This document shows positions 54,631-63,938 of a stretch of 64,000 nucleotides of DNA, one piece after another. Positions within the stretch are counted from its first letter, which is position 1, and each line of letters opens with the position of its first letter. The notes below the pieces were generated by a model. It had not been told where the DNA came from and did not search any database. It was given only the letters and a program-made list of their open reading frames with translations. This stretch comes from Acidobacteriota bacterium (GTDB taxonomy: Bacteria > Acidobacteriota > Blastocatellia > Pyrinomonadales > Pyrinomonadaceae), in contig JAIVJZ010000040.1 of assembly GCA_020199775.1 (NCBI GenBank), positions 744,001-808,000 of the forward strand, in the 5' to 3' direction. A program made the position numbers and the translations under genes.

Positions 54631-56208
54631 CTAAGGTCTCCCGGCCTGTCTGATCTCGCGTGCGCGCATACGTATGCCGAGCGCGCGTTCGAGTTCGCGC
54701 AAACCCGCGACGAGCGCGAGCGATTGGCGCGGCGTGACGGGCGCGCCGTTGATGGCGTCTTCGCACTCGCGCATCAGGGATTCGATCTCGTCGCGGCTGC
54801 GGCCTGAGCGCGCGGCGACCGCGGCGGCGATTGCAGCGCGCGGCGCGGACACGTCTGTGCCGCCGTAGCGCGCCAGAGCGCGGCGCGTGCGCCCGTAGAC
54901 GTTTTCGATGGCGAGGTCGAAGGCGCGGGCGCGTTGTTGCAGTTCGGCCATCGAGGCGACGAACTCCAACTTGGAACGCCTGTCAACGCGCGGCGCGGGG
55001 AGCGGACGCGCGAAGCGTCGCCCGCGCGTCCAGACGACGGCCGCCGCGAGCAAAAACAGTTGCGCGCACATGGCGAGGACGGGCGTGCCCGCGAAGTAAG
55101 CGGCGAACCGGTTGCGCGTCGTGCCGCGCCCCTGATGAAACTCGTCGAAGGCGATCAGACCATCGCCCTTCGCCCCCGCGACGATGTTCGCGGCGAGTTG
55201 CAGATTGTCCGCGCGATTGATGCCGCGGTTGGCGACGATGAAAGGATCGCTCAGGACGATGACGCGCCCGCGCCCCCGCGTGAAATCCAACAGCAACGCG
55301 CCGCGCTCGTCGCTCAGGTGAGAGATGGGCGCGCTCGACTGCGCCCCGGCTTCAGTTTCATCGCCCGCCGATGCGTCGGCGGGCGGCGGCGGGGGGGCGG
55401 CCGACGGCGGGGCGGCGTCAGGGGTCGTTCTCGTGTCGGGCGTCTCCGAAGGGGCAGGGGGCGTTTCGCTCTCGCCGGTCGCCACCTCATCATTCGCGCC
55501 CGCACCGCTGTCCGTCGCGTCGTCGTCCTCGCCCGCGTTCTCCTGTGCTGTGTCTGAACCGTCTTCCCCGGCGGCGGGCGTGCTCGTCGCGGGCGGAGCT
55601 ATGCCTTCCGTTTGCACGCCCGCGCTCTCGTCTTCCCCTTTGCGCGAGGCGACGAGGCGACTGGCGTAGCGTGAGGGCGCGACGCTCGCGACATCGCGCG
55701 TCAGGAGCGTCGGCTGCACGGGCGCGAGTTGCGGCGCGCCGGTCGTCAGAACCTCCGTGTCGTCGGCGCGCACGTCGCGCTGCGGCAGCGAGACGACTTG
55801 CGCCGAGACGCGCCACACGTCACCTTCCATCAGCGACGCGTGCGGCGTGCGGTCAATCACGACGAGATGCCCGCCCGCCTCAACCCACTCCAACAAGCTC
55901 CGCACTTCCTCCGGCTTGAACTCGACGCGCGTCCGGCCCACGACCACGAACGTCGAAGGCCGCGCGCCCTCCGGCGCACGCGCGAGCGCGGCGGGCGGTT
56001 CGCGCCAGCGCATCACGCGCCGCCCCGACTCTTCCAAAAATTCATACAACGCGCGCGTGCCCGACGGCCCCGCGTTCAACGTCGAGCGATCCGGCCGGAA
56101 CTCCAACTCAGCCTCCCGTTCGACGCGCACGTATGACGCCGCGTTCAAAGCGACCAGCAACACCACGAGCGCGCCGACGAAAACTATGATGGAGAATCTT
56201 CCACGCAT
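54631..56208 (-). CDS. DUF4350-domain membrane protein
   Basis: This 525-residue protein has an N-terminal membrane helix (about 8-27) and a DUF4350 domain (about 35-130) with LNAGPSGTRALYEFLEESG and VVVGRTRVEFKPEEV. A long acidic Asp/Glu/Ala/Pro low-complexity insert (about 190-300) interrupts it. The domain resumes with RGALLLDFTRGRGRVIVLSDPFIVANRGINRADN, then a second helix (about 375-393) and a cytoplasmic helical tail. It belongs to the MoxR/DUF58/DUF4129 locus, whose job in the envelope is not established. No clear ribosome site is seen; a heptad element lies directly upstream. Confidence 0.85.
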   Translation of the reverse strand: MRGRFSIIVFVGALVVLLVALNAASYVRVEREAELEFRPDRSTLNAGPSGTRALYEFLEESGRRVMRWREPPAALARAPEGARPSTFVVVGRTRVEFKPEEVRSLLEWVEAGGHLVVIDRTPHASLMEGDVWRVSAQVVSLPQRDVRADDTEVLTTGAPQLAPVQPTLLTRDVASVAPSRYASRLVASRKGEDESAGVQTEGIAPPATSTPAAGEDGSDTAQENAGEDDDATDSGAGANDEVATGESETPPAPSETPDTRTTPDAAPPSAAPPPPPADASAGDETEAGAQSSAPISHLSDERGALLLDFTRGRGRVIVLSDPFIVANRGINRADNLQLAANIVAGAKGDGLIAFDEFHQGRGTTRNRFAAYFAGTPVLAMCAQLFLLAAAVVWTRGRRFARPLPAPRVDRRSKLEFVASMAELQQRARAFDLAIENVYGRTRRALARYGGTDVSAPRAAIAAAVAARSGRSRDEIESLMRECEDAINGAPVTPRQSLALVAGLRELERALGIRMRAREIRQAGRP

Positions 56209-56214
56209 AAGGAA

Positions 56215-56425
56215 GGTTTCAAGTTTCAGGTTCCAGCCTTCAAGTCTGAGGTTTCAGGTCTGAGGTTTCAAGTTTCAAGTTTCAGGTTTCAGGTCTGAGG
56301 TTTCAGGTTTCAGTTTTTCAAGTTTCAGTTTTCCAGTTTCAAATTTCAGGTCTGAGGTTTCAGGTTTAAGACTCGAAGGTTCTCCGGTTCTTTAACTTGA
56401 AACCTGAAACCTTCAACTTGAAACT
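56215..56425. repeat. long heptad element (GGTTTCA/AGTTTCA/GGTCTGA words)
   Basis: Fourteen consecutive 7-nt words run in perfect register from 56215 to 56312, mostly GGTTTCA, AGTTTCA and GGTCTGA. After two one-base slips the pattern continues and ends with the complementary words TGAAACC and TGAAACT (to 56425), which can fold back on the first part. The TGA stop of the DUF4129 gene (56413-56415, minus strand) is inside it. Confidence 0.92.
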
Positions 56426-57525
56426 TTTATGGCCTGCTGGCAACGGGATCGGAAGTCGCGCCAGTCGGTGTCGGTCGCGGGGGCGAAGCCGTACCAGTGG
56501 CGTTCGTAATTGTGTGTGAGCGGCTGCATGTCGCCGTAGAGCGCGGCGCGCTCTCGCCGGAGGGCCGACAGGTAGTCGCGGTTGGTTTTGTGCGCGGCGA
56601 GACGCAGGACGCGGCGTTCGCCGAGTTCGACGAGGACGGCGATGTAAGCTTTGCGGATCGCGCCGCGCAGGTCGCCCGCGCGGGCGAGCGATTCGGCCTG
56701 CTCGATCAAGTCGGCGGGCGTCTGGCCGGGCGCGAGACGTTCGCCGAGCACGACGCGCGCCTCGCTTTTGACCTTCTTCCGCGCGCGATTGCGCGGCAGT
56801 AGTTGCGCGCCGTATTTCCAGAGCACGTAGAGGACGATGGCGGCCGTCAGCGCGAAGACGAAGAGACGCGCGACGACGGAGAACGTACCGGCCGCCTCCT
56901 CGCCGATGGGGCTCGACTCGGGGAGCAGGCCGCGCAGCCATTCCCTGAACTTATTCCAGACGCGCGCCAGCGCGGTGTCTTCCGCGGCCTGTTCGTTGTA
57001 CTCGCGGCGTCGGAGGATCGCGTTCAAGCGACCCTTCTCGGCCTCCTTGTCGCGCGCGGCCGCCACAGCGGCGGCCGCCACAGCGGCTTCCGCGAGGCGC
57101 GTGTGGAGCGCGCGCAGACGCTCGGAGACGCGCAGGAGCAGTTCGTCGCGCCCGTCTGTTTCGTCGGCCGGAATCTTGGGGTACACGTCCAGTTCGTCGT
57201 GCAGCCAGCGGTTGTCAACGTCGAAGGCGACGCCCGCGCCTTCGATCTTTTCGCGCGCGGGGAGCACGGAGCGCACTTCCTGAAAAGTTCTGTTTTCGAG
57301 CGCGATGAACTCCGGCGAGGTTACGTCGTCCGTTTCGTCGAACATTTGGTGCAAGTTTTCCATCGCAGTCGTCGCCGTTTGCACGCGCGCGCGGTAGTCT
57401 TCGAGCGAGGCGGCGGCGGCTCGTTGCGGCGCGGCGATGAAACAGCAGAGCGACGCGAAGAGGAACGACGCGAGGGCGTGCGCGTGCGGCGCGCGCCGGG
57501 ACGTTCGGCGGGCGCGTGGCGTCAT
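56413..57525 (-). CDS. DUF4129-domain membrane protein
   Basis: This is a 370-residue protein. ATG 57525 overlaps the upstream stop codon by 4 bp, with GGGGAGG eight bases before it, so translation is coupled. It has a signal or anchor sequence (about 15-38), an extracytoplasmic helical region (about 40-190), one membrane helix (about 225-245), and a cytoplasmic DUF4129 domain (about 275-360) with the GDLRGAIRKAYIAVLVELGERRVLRLAAHKTNRDYLSAL pattern and a late HWYGF. In related loci it stands with MoxR and DUF58 and is sometimes fused to transglutaminase. The final codons (K-V-S-S and stop) are made of heptad-element sequence. Confidence 0.88.
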   Translation of the reverse strand: MTPRARRTSRRAPHAHALASFLFASLCCFIAAPQRAAAASLEDYRARVQTATTAMENLHQMFDETDDVTSPEFIALENRTFQEVRSVLPAREKIEGAGVAFDVDNRWLHDELDVYPKIPADETDGRDELLLRVSERLRALHTRLAEAAVAAAAVAAARDKEAEKGRLNAILRRREYNEQAAEDTALARVWNKFREWLRGLLPESSPIGEEAAGTFSVVARLFVFALTAAIVLYVLWKYGAQLLPRNRARKKVKSEARVVLGERLAPGQTPADLIEQAESLARAGDLRGAIRKAYIAVLVELGERRVLRLAAHKTNRDYLSALRRERAALYGDMQPLTHNYERHWYGFAPATDTDWRDFRSRCQQAIKVSS

Positions 57526-58643
57526 TCGGGGTTCCTCCCCGAGATTCCGAGCGTCGTGATATTTGAGAGAGGGATAAACGATTCTTTGCGCCCTTCGCGC
57601 GGCGCGGGCGCGGGCGTCGCCGAGATGGCGGGCACGAGCGGCGCGAGCCCGCCGCCGGGCAAAAGCGGCATTTCGCCGAGTCTCTGCGCGGCCATGAGTT
57701 CGATGTCGTAGCCTTCGTGACGCACGCGCTCGTCCACGTACAACAGAGACAGGCCGAGCATCCACACGGGCGCGAGCAAAATCGAACTGGCCTGCGTCAA
57801 CACCTGATAGCCGACGGCGTACCAGACCGGCCAGTCCGCCTGATTGAGCGAGAGCGGGTTGATGCCTTGCAGGTAGCCGTACCAGCCGAGCGGGATGATG
57901 AACAGCATCAAGGCCGAGTAGGTGGCGAAGGTCGTGAAGAGGAACATCGCCGTCAGGCGGCGGACGTTGCCGCGCGAGAGCGTCACGCTGCGGCCGATGG
58001 CGTCGAACACGCCGCGCCCTTCGACCAGCATCACCTGCGGCACGTAGGCCGCGCGCCCGACGATGAAGAAGAAGAGAAAGAGCGCGCCCGTCGTCAGCAG
58101 GAGGAACAGCAGTACGCCGATTATGCCGCCGAGCCACATCGCGCCGCCGCCAATCGCCACCGCCCCCCCCGCCACCATCACCACCGCGATGAGCCACGTG
58201 AATAAGATGATCATGCCGACGATCCACGCGAAAAGGCCGATGAGAAGGAGCGCGCCGACGAGTCCCCAGAAACGCGCGCGCACGCTCCGGTAGATCGTGC
58301 GGGCGGCGACGGGTTCGTCCCACAGCAGGTGCATCACGAGGTTGCGCGACGCGCCGCCCATGACGAGCAGGAAAAAGAAGCTCCCCGTCATCAGCAGCAA
58401 CCACCCGACGACGGCCATGCCGATGTAGAGCACGAGCCGCCCGCCGCTCTCCGTCACGGGGATCGAGTGCATGCTCACCGTCCACAGCACGGAGCCGACG
58501 GCCGAGGCGACGACGGGCGGCGCGGCCGTGCGGATGAGCGTCAGGAAATGGCGGCGGTAGAGACGGATCGTGCGGTCGATGAGGTCGCCCGCGCCGAGCG
58601 GTGACAGCGATAGACGACTGGCGGCGGGCGTGGCGGTCTGCAT
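57522..58643 (-). CDS. multi-pass membrane protein (glycerophosphoryl diester phosphodiesterase membrane-domain type)
   Basis: This 373-residue protein starts with the family-typical L-S-P-L-G-A-G-D-L-I-D-R-T-I-R-L-Y segment just before the first helix and has six predicted membrane helices (about 38-62, 72-98, 122-150, 152-200 as two, 230-252 and 275-305), many of them Gly-rich. Proteins of this kind form the membrane part next to GDPD enzymes or stand alone in DUF4129/MoxR loci. No catalytic GDPD domain is present. The gene is first in the minus-strand run and overlaps the DUF4129 gene by 4 bp. Confidence 0.8.
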   Translation of the reverse strand: MQTATPAASRLSLSPLGAGDLIDRTIRLYRRHFLTLIRTAAPPVVASAVGSVLWTVSMHSIPVTESGGRLVLYIGMAVVGWLLLMTGSFFFLLVMGGASRNLVMHLLWDEPVAARTIYRSVRARFWGLVGALLLIGLFAWIVGMIILFTWLIAVVMVAGGAVAIGGGAMWLGGIIGVLLFLLLTTGALFLFFFIVGRAAYVPQVMLVEGRGVFDAIGRSVTLSRGNVRRLTAMFLFTTFATYSALMLFIIPLGWYGYLQGINPLSLNQADWPVWYAVGYQVLTQASSILLAPVWMLGLSLLYVDERVRHEGYDIELMAAQRLGEMPLLPGGGLAPLVPAISATPAPAPREGRKESFIPLSNITTLGISGRNPE

Positions 58644-58704
58644 CGGACGAGAAGTGTTCGGATGAACGCGCGTCGGTTGAGTTAAACGAGAGGGATTCTA
58701 GCAC

Positions 58705-59089
58705 ACGCCGCGACCGGCTATAGCGGTTACGTTTACGGCGCGAGCGGGTGGCCTTCGAATAGTCTTATTTTAATTCGGATTTTTGGAAGGCCGCCGCTCG
58801 GAATGACGCCGCGCGCCGCCCTCAATTTGAGCGCCTGGCGGTCGGGTGAAACGGCATCGGAGTTATCATCAAAGTCCAACATTCTGGATCAGAAAAATCC
58901 TAAATTTTGGATATGCCCGCCTTCATTTCGTGTCTTTAGCGAAACTTCCTAAGTCTTGGCGAGATAAATTTCGCCTGAAATTTCGGCATAAGAGTTGCAC
59001 TTCCGTTTGAATCTCACCTCTGACCATGTTCTGGTATGAGTTACGCTTACATTAACGAGTAGTCTTTTACAGCTAGAAGGAGAGTCCAC
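58705..59089 (+). other. intergenic region before the second TonB receptor
   Basis: This AT-rich region contains the sigma-54-type promoter at 58984 and two short palindromes upstream of it (ATCC facing GGAT near 58908-58923, and GGCGA facing TCGCC near 58958-58975), which are possible enhancer-binding sites. No gene is seen. Confidence 0.5.
58984..58999 (+). promoter_or_regulatory. sigma-54-type -24/-12 promoter
   Basis: CGGCATAAGAGTTGCA matches TGGCAYRN4TTGCW at all fixed positions but the first. GG (58985-58986) and GC (58997-58998) are ten bases apart. The start codon is 91 bases past the -12 element. Confidence 0.7.
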
Positions 59090-62000
59090 ATGAGTAAATT
59101 GTCGCGCTTTGCCAAAGGAACAGTGTTGGCCGTCATGGCCAGCATTTTCTTGGCCGGATCGCTAGCCCCCCGTGCTTTTGCCCAGAAGGTTACTTCGAAC
59201 GTCAACGTCACCGTGAAGGATGAATCGGGAGCAGTCGTTCCCGGCGCGAGCGTGACCTTGACCGCCACGGCGACCAAAACCGAGCGCACCGGCGTCGCTA
59301 ACGACGAGGGCTATTTTTCATTCAACGAGATGAGCGCGGGCGAGTACTCGCTCAGCGTCGAGAAAACGGGTTTTAAAAAGACCGTGGTCGAAGGCATCAA
59401 GGTTGACGTGGGCGGCGTTCCGGCCGAGGTCAGCATTGCCCTCGTTACGGGCGGCGTCGAAGAGACCGTCATGGTCACGGCCTCGGAAGCTCAGGCCGTC
59501 ATCAACAACGAGAACGCGTCGCTTTCCACGACCGTGCAATTGCGGCAGGTGCAAGACCTTCCGATCAACGGGCGCAACCCGCTCGCCCTCGCCGGTCTTC
59601 AGGCCGGCGTCAACAGCGCCACGAACAACACCCGCACCGCCTCCATCAACGGCCTGCGCGGGACGTTCTCGAACCTGACGTGGGACGGCATCAACATCAA
59701 CGACAACTTCGTCCGCACGGACAGCCTCTTCGGCGCGGCCGGGCAGAGCGTGGCGGGTGTGGCCGAATTCACCATCACCACCCAGAACGGCGGCTCCGAC
59801 GAAGGTTTGGGCGTCTCGCAGGTCAGACTTTCGACGCCGCGTGGCACGACCGACTTCCACGGCTCGCTGTTCGAGTTTCACCGCAACCACAAGTTTGACG
59901 CCAACACCTTCTTCAATAACGCCACCATCGACCCCCGCACCGGCCGGGGCTTGCCCAAGCCGAAGCTGATCCAGAATCAGTTTGGCGGCAACGTCGGCGG
60001 GCCTTTCCGCCTGCCGCGCTTCGGCGAAGGCGGCGACCGGACTTACGGCAAAGACAAACTCTTCTTCTACGCCTATTACGAGGGCACGCGCGAGGCCAGC
60101 GACTCGTCGCGCAATCGCACCGTCCTGCTCGATCAGGCGCGCAACGGCGCGTTCACCTATCGCCGCGCCGACAATAACCAGTTGCAGACCGTCAACCTGC
60201 TCGCGCTCACCGGGCGCACGGTCGATCCGCGCATCGCGCGCCTGATCGCCCTGCAACCCGGCACTAACAACGCCGATGTGGGCGACACGCGCAACACGGG
60301 TGGCTTCCGCTTCAACAGCCCTTCGGGCAGCACCGCCAATCTATGGGGTTTCCGTACCGACTTCGACCTCTCGTCCAAGCATAGGTTCGAGGCGATCTTC
60401 AGCCGCTTCAAGTTCGATTTCCCGAACGACACCTTCAACGACATCGGCGAAGTGTTTCCCGGCCTGCCCGGCGGCGGTCAGGGGTCGCGGCGACCGCGCG
60501 GTTCGTTCGCGTGGATTTGGGCGCCCACGTCGAATCTCAGCAACGAGTTTCGCACCGGCTTCTTCCGCACCACGCCGTCCTTCCTGAACACCGAGACGTT
60601 CGCGGAAGGCAACCGCCTGACCTTCCCGATCAGCACCAACCCGACTCAGAACTTCTTGCAGCAGGGTCGCGTGCCGACGAACTACGATTTCATCGACAAC
60701 GCCTCGCTCATCCGTGGCGAGCACGTCATCCGTTTCGGCGGCGTCGGCCGCATCGTCAAGGTTGACGTGTTCAACGACGCGGGCATACTGCCGACCTTCA
60801 CGCTCGGCTTCAACACCGTCAACAACCGCAACCCGTTAGTGCAAAACACGCAGTTCCCCGGCGGCGTGAGCGCGAACGACTTCACCACGGCCTCGAACCT
60901 GCTGGCCTTGCTGACCGGCGCGGTGACGAGCGCGGCGCAAACCTTCAACGTGCGGGATCGCGAGTCGGGCTTCGTCTCCGGCTTCGGCGAGCGCCGCGGG
61001 ATCGACTACAACACGCTGTCGTTCTACGGCGGCGACACGTGGCGCATGAGACCCAATCTCACCGTGAACTTCGGTCTGCGTTGGGAATACGTCTCGCCGC
61101 CGACGGAGCGCAATGGGCTGGCGCTGCTGCCGACCAACATGTCGCTCGACGTTTTAAGCGATCCGAACGCCCAACTTGGTTTCGCAGGTGCAGGAACGGG
61201 TCGCCCGTTCCACAACAAGGACTGGAATAACTTCGCGCCGAACGCCAGCATCGCCTGGGATCCGTTCAACGACGGAAAGACTTCCTTCCGCGCGGGCTAT
61301 GCCATCTCTTACGTGCTCGACAACAACGTGACGACGGTGCAGAACGCGGCCATCAGAGGCAACGACGGTCTGTCCTCGTCCGTCTCGCTGACGGGTCTCG
61401 GCGGCACGATCAGCAGCGGCGGAGCCGTCCCGGTTCCTGCGCCTCCCTTCCGTGTCCCGCGCACCATCGCCGACAACCTGGCGATCACACAGACCCCGAC
61501 GCTCTTTACCATCGACCCGAATCTGAAGACGCCTTACGTGCAGCAGTGGAACGTCGGCATCCAGCGGGAAATTTTACGCGACACGGCGTTCGAGATTCGC
61601 TACGTGGGCAACCGCGGGATCAAGCTGACCCGCGCGGTTGACACCAACCAGACGATCATCTTCCAGAACGGGTTCTTGCAGGACTTCCTCCGCGCGCAAT
61701 CGAACCTCAACCTCGCGCGCGCGGCGCGTGCCGGCGGCAACTTGACCATCCCGATCACCGGCGCGTTCAACGCGTCCGTTGCCGGTAGCCAACAGCTGTC
61801 TATCTTCCCGCGTCTCGGCTTCGCCGGCGTGCTCAACGACCCGACGGTCATCAACCTGCTCGACACGAATCAGGTCGGCGAGTTGGCTTCCGTCTACGTG
61901 CAAAATCGTCGCAACTTCCTGACGCCCGGCGTCGGCGGTGGCACGCTCGGAACCGGCTTCTTCCTGCCCGTGAACCCCAACGCCTTCGTGACCGACTACG

Positions 62001-62800
62001 TGGGCAACGGCTCGTACTCCGACTACAACGGCCTCCAAGTGGAAGTCCGCAAGCGTCTGAGCGACGGCTTCTTCTATCAGGTCAACTACACGTTCAGCAA
62101 AGCGTTCACCGATTTCGAGGGCAGCCAGACGAACTTCCAGGGTCTCCTCGATCTCAACACGGGCGGCGCGGTCGAGAAGCGGCGCAGCGCGAACGACGTG
62201 ACGCACGTCTTCAAGGCCAACGGCGTGTACGAACTGCCCTTCGGCCCCGGCAAGCGTTTCCTGAACTTCGACGGCTTCGCCGGCAAGCTGTTCGGCGGCT
62301 TCCAGTTGAGCGGTATCTACCGTCAACAGACCGGACGCCCCATCAACATCGTGTCGGCGCGCGGCACGCTGAACCGCGCCGGACGCTCTACGGTCAACAC
62401 GGTCAACACCAACCTGTCCATTCAGGAGTTGCAGTCGCGTGTGGGTCTGTTCTTCAACCCCACCACCGGCCGCCCGCAGTTGTTCGACCCCGCGGTCGTC
62501 GGCGCGGACGGACGCGCTAACCCGGCGTTCTTCCAGAACCCCGGCGCGGGCCAGCTCGGCACGCTCCAGCAGACGCCCGTTAGCGGCCCCGGCTTCTGGG
62601 TCGCGGACATGGCTCTCATCAAGCGCACGCGCATCACCGAGAGCACCAACATCGAGTTGCGCCTCGAGGCGTTCAACGTCTTCAACCACACCAACTTCTC
62701 GGTGGCTGAGACGCAGAACATCAACAGCGCGGACTTCGGGCGTATTACTTCGACGTTCGATCCGCGCATCCTTCAGTTCGCGTTCAAGTTCAACTTCTAA
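59090..62800 (+). CDS. large TonB-dependent receptor (Oar-like) with carboxypeptidase-regulatory domain
   Basis: This is a 1236-residue outer-membrane protein. ATG 59090 has AAGGAGAG upstream and a signal peptide (about 1-32, ending AFAQ). A carboxypeptidase-regulatory-like domain (about 36-120, with VTVKDESGAVVPGASVTL) precedes a plug (about 130-260, with LRQVQDLPINGRNPLALAGLQ) and a very long barrel ending in FAFKFNF. This is the Oar-type receptor expanded in Acidobacteriota, thought to import or export large oligomers. It shows little local similarity to the other receptor (11245-14052). A sigma-54-type promoter and a strong terminator frame it as a single-gene unit. Confidence 0.92.
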   Translation: MSKLSRFAKGTVLAVMASIFLAGSLAPRAFAQKVTSNVNVTVKDESGAVVPGASVTLTATATKTERTGVANDEGYFSFNEMSAGEYSLSVEKTGFKKTVVEGIKVDVGGVPAEVSIALVTGGVEETVMVTASEAQAVINNENASLSTTVQLRQVQDLPINGRNPLALAGLQAGVNSATNNTRTASINGLRGTFSNLTWDGININDNFVRTDSLFGAAGQSVAGVAEFTITTQNGGSDEGLGVSQVRLSTPRGTTDFHGSLFEFHRNHKFDANTFFNNATIDPRTGRGLPKPKLIQNQFGGNVGGPFRLPRFGEGGDRTYGKDKLFFYAYYEGTREASDSSRNRTVLLDQARNGAFTYRRADNNQLQTVNLLALTGRTVDPRIARLIALQPGTNNADVGDTRNTGGFRFNSPSGSTANLWGFRTDFDLSSKHRFEAIFSRFKFDFPNDTFNDIGEVFPGLPGGGQGSRRPRGSFAWIWAPTSNLSNEFRTGFFRTTPSFLNTETFAEGNRLTFPISTNPTQNFLQQGRVPTNYDFIDNASLIRGEHVIRFGGVGRIVKVDVFNDAGILPTFTLGFNTVNNRNPLVQNTQFPGGVSANDFTTASNLLALLTGAVTSAAQTFNVRDRESGFVSGFGERRGIDYNTLSFYGGDTWRMRPNLTVNFGLRWEYVSPPTERNGLALLPTNMSLDVLSDPNAQLGFAGAGTGRPFHNKDWNNFAPNASIAWDPFNDGKTSFRAGYAISYVLDNNVTTVQNAAIRGNDGLSSSVSLTGLGGTISSGGAVPVPAPPFRVPRTIADNLAITQTPTLFTIDPNLKTPYVQQWNVGIQREILRDTAFEIRYVGNRGIKLTRAVDTNQTIIFQNGFLQDFLRAQSNLNLARAARAGGNLTIPITGAFNASVAGSQQLSIFPRLGFAGVLNDPTVINLLDTNQVGELASVYVQNRRNFLTPGVGGGTLGTGFFLPVNPNAFVTDYVGNGSYSDYNGLQVEVRKRLSDGFFYQVNYTFSKAFTDFEGSQTNFQGLLDLNTGGAVEKRRSANDVTHVFKANGVYELPFGPGKRFLNFDGFAGKLFGGFQLSGIYRQQTGRPINIVSARGTLNRAGRSTVNTVNTNLSIQELQSRVGLFFNPTTGRPQLFDPAVVGADGRANPAFFQNPGAGQLGTLQQTPVSGPGFWVADMALIKRTRITESTNIELRLEAFNVFNHTNFSVAETQNINSADFGRITSTFDPRILQFAFKFNF

Positions 62801-62861
62801 ACCGTGTCGGACAGGGACAAGCCCGAATCCGCAACCGTTTAGTTTTATGCGATAAGCACTT

Positions 62862-62897
62862 TCGGGCGTTGTCTCCTCAAACGGAGACAACGCCCGA
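62862..62897 (+). terminator. rho-independent terminator after the TonB receptor
   Basis: A perfect 15-bp stem (62862-62876 with 62883-62897) with a six-base loop, followed by TCTTTAT. Confidence 0.85.
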
Positions 62898-62959
62898 TCT
62901 TTATCCGCTGTTCCAACCGGCCTCGCCTTCGACGCCGACCATAATCGACGGAGGTTATA

Positions 62960-63868
62960 ATGAAGCATACTCGCACTCGCGCCCACGCGCTCACGCGTGC
63001 GTTCTTGTTCGCCCTACTCTGCCTGACCGCCGCCGCCCCCGCGGCGAGCCGCGCCGCCGCCGCCACAGCCACGCCGGATAAAGAGAAGATGAAGCCCGAA
63101 GAGGTGGTGGCGAAACATCTGGAATCAATCGGCACGGCCGAGGCGCGCCAAGCCGTCCGCAACCTCGTCGCGAGCGGCACGGTGGTCTTCAGCATCCGCT
63201 CCGGCGGGAAAGGGCAGACCGGCGGGGCGTCTCTCATTGCGTCCGAGGGCCAGATGAGTTTGCTCAAGATGGTGTTCCAATCGTCGCCCACCTACCCGCA
63301 CGAACTGTTCAGTTACGACGGGAAGAATTTCGGCGCGTTGCACCTGCGCGCCGGCGCGCGCTCACCGCTCGGCGAGTTCTTCATGAGCCACGACACGATC
63401 TTCAAACAGGGACTTCTCGGCGGCACGCTCTCGACGGCGTGGCCGCTCCTGAATCTGGCGGGCAAGAACCCCAAGTTGGATTACGAAGGCACGAAGAAGA
63501 TCGGTGATCGGCAGACGCACGAACTGCGCTACATGCCGCGCAAGGGGTCGGACATGAAGATCAAACTCTTCTTCGACGCGGAGACGTTCCAACACGTGCG
63601 CACCGAGTACGAGCACACGCTCGCCGCCGCGCTCGGCGGGCGCATCTCGACCGGCGGGGCGAGCACGGGCAAGAACGAAGTTCGTTACAAACTGGTGGAA
63701 GACTTCTCCGATTTCAAGAAGGAAGGCAACTTGACGCTGCCGCACACTTACAAAATCGCGTTGAGCGTCCAAGGCCCGATCATCACCTTGCAGGATTGGG
63801 TTTTCGAGTTGACGCAGTTCGCCTTCAACCAGCAACTCAACCCAAAAGACTTCACGCCGGAAACTTAA
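62960..63868 (+). CDS. exported protein of unknown function
   Basis: This 302-residue protein has GGAGG before the ATG and a signal peptide (about 1-34, ending SRAAA). The mature part begins with a short helix containing KPEEVVAKHLESIGTAEAR, a start often seen in exported LolA/LolB-fold or outer-membrane lipoprotein-sorting-like proteins of Acidobacteriota. It continues as antiparallel strands (VVFSIRSGGKG, HELFSYDGKNFG, HELRYMPRKGSDMKIKLFFDAETFQHVRTEYEH). That fits a lipid-binding half-barrel, but this is by pattern only. No catalytic motif is seen. It follows the TonB receptor after a terminator and has its own terminator. Confidence 0.75.
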   Translation: MKHTRTRAHALTRAFLFALLCLTAAAPAASRAAAATATPDKEKMKPEEVVAKHLESIGTAEARQAVRNLVASGTVVFSIRSGGKGQTGGASLIASEGQMSLLKMVFQSSPTYPHELFSYDGKNFGALHLRAGARSPLGEFFMSHDTIFKQGLLGGTLSTAWPLLNLAGKNPKLDYEGTKKIGDRQTHELRYMPRKGSDMKIKLFFDAETFQHVRTEYEHTLAAALGGRISTGGASTGKNEVRYKLVEDFSDFKKEGNLTLPHTYKIALSVQGPIITLQDWVFELTQFAFNQQLNPKDFTPET

Positions 63869-63907
63869 CGCCGACCTCCCGCTCGGCCTCAGTCGAACGC
63901 GCAAAAC

Positions 63908-63938
63908 GAAGGGGCAGACCATTCGGGTCTGCCCCTTC
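63908..63938. terminator. hairpin terminator at the right end
   Basis: A perfect 13-bp stem (63908-63920 with 63926-63938) with a five-base loop, 40 bases after the last gene. Confidence 0.85.

Noticed and set aside
56215..56425. CRISPR array
   Set aside because: The repeat unit is 7 bases with no spacers, and there are no cas genes.
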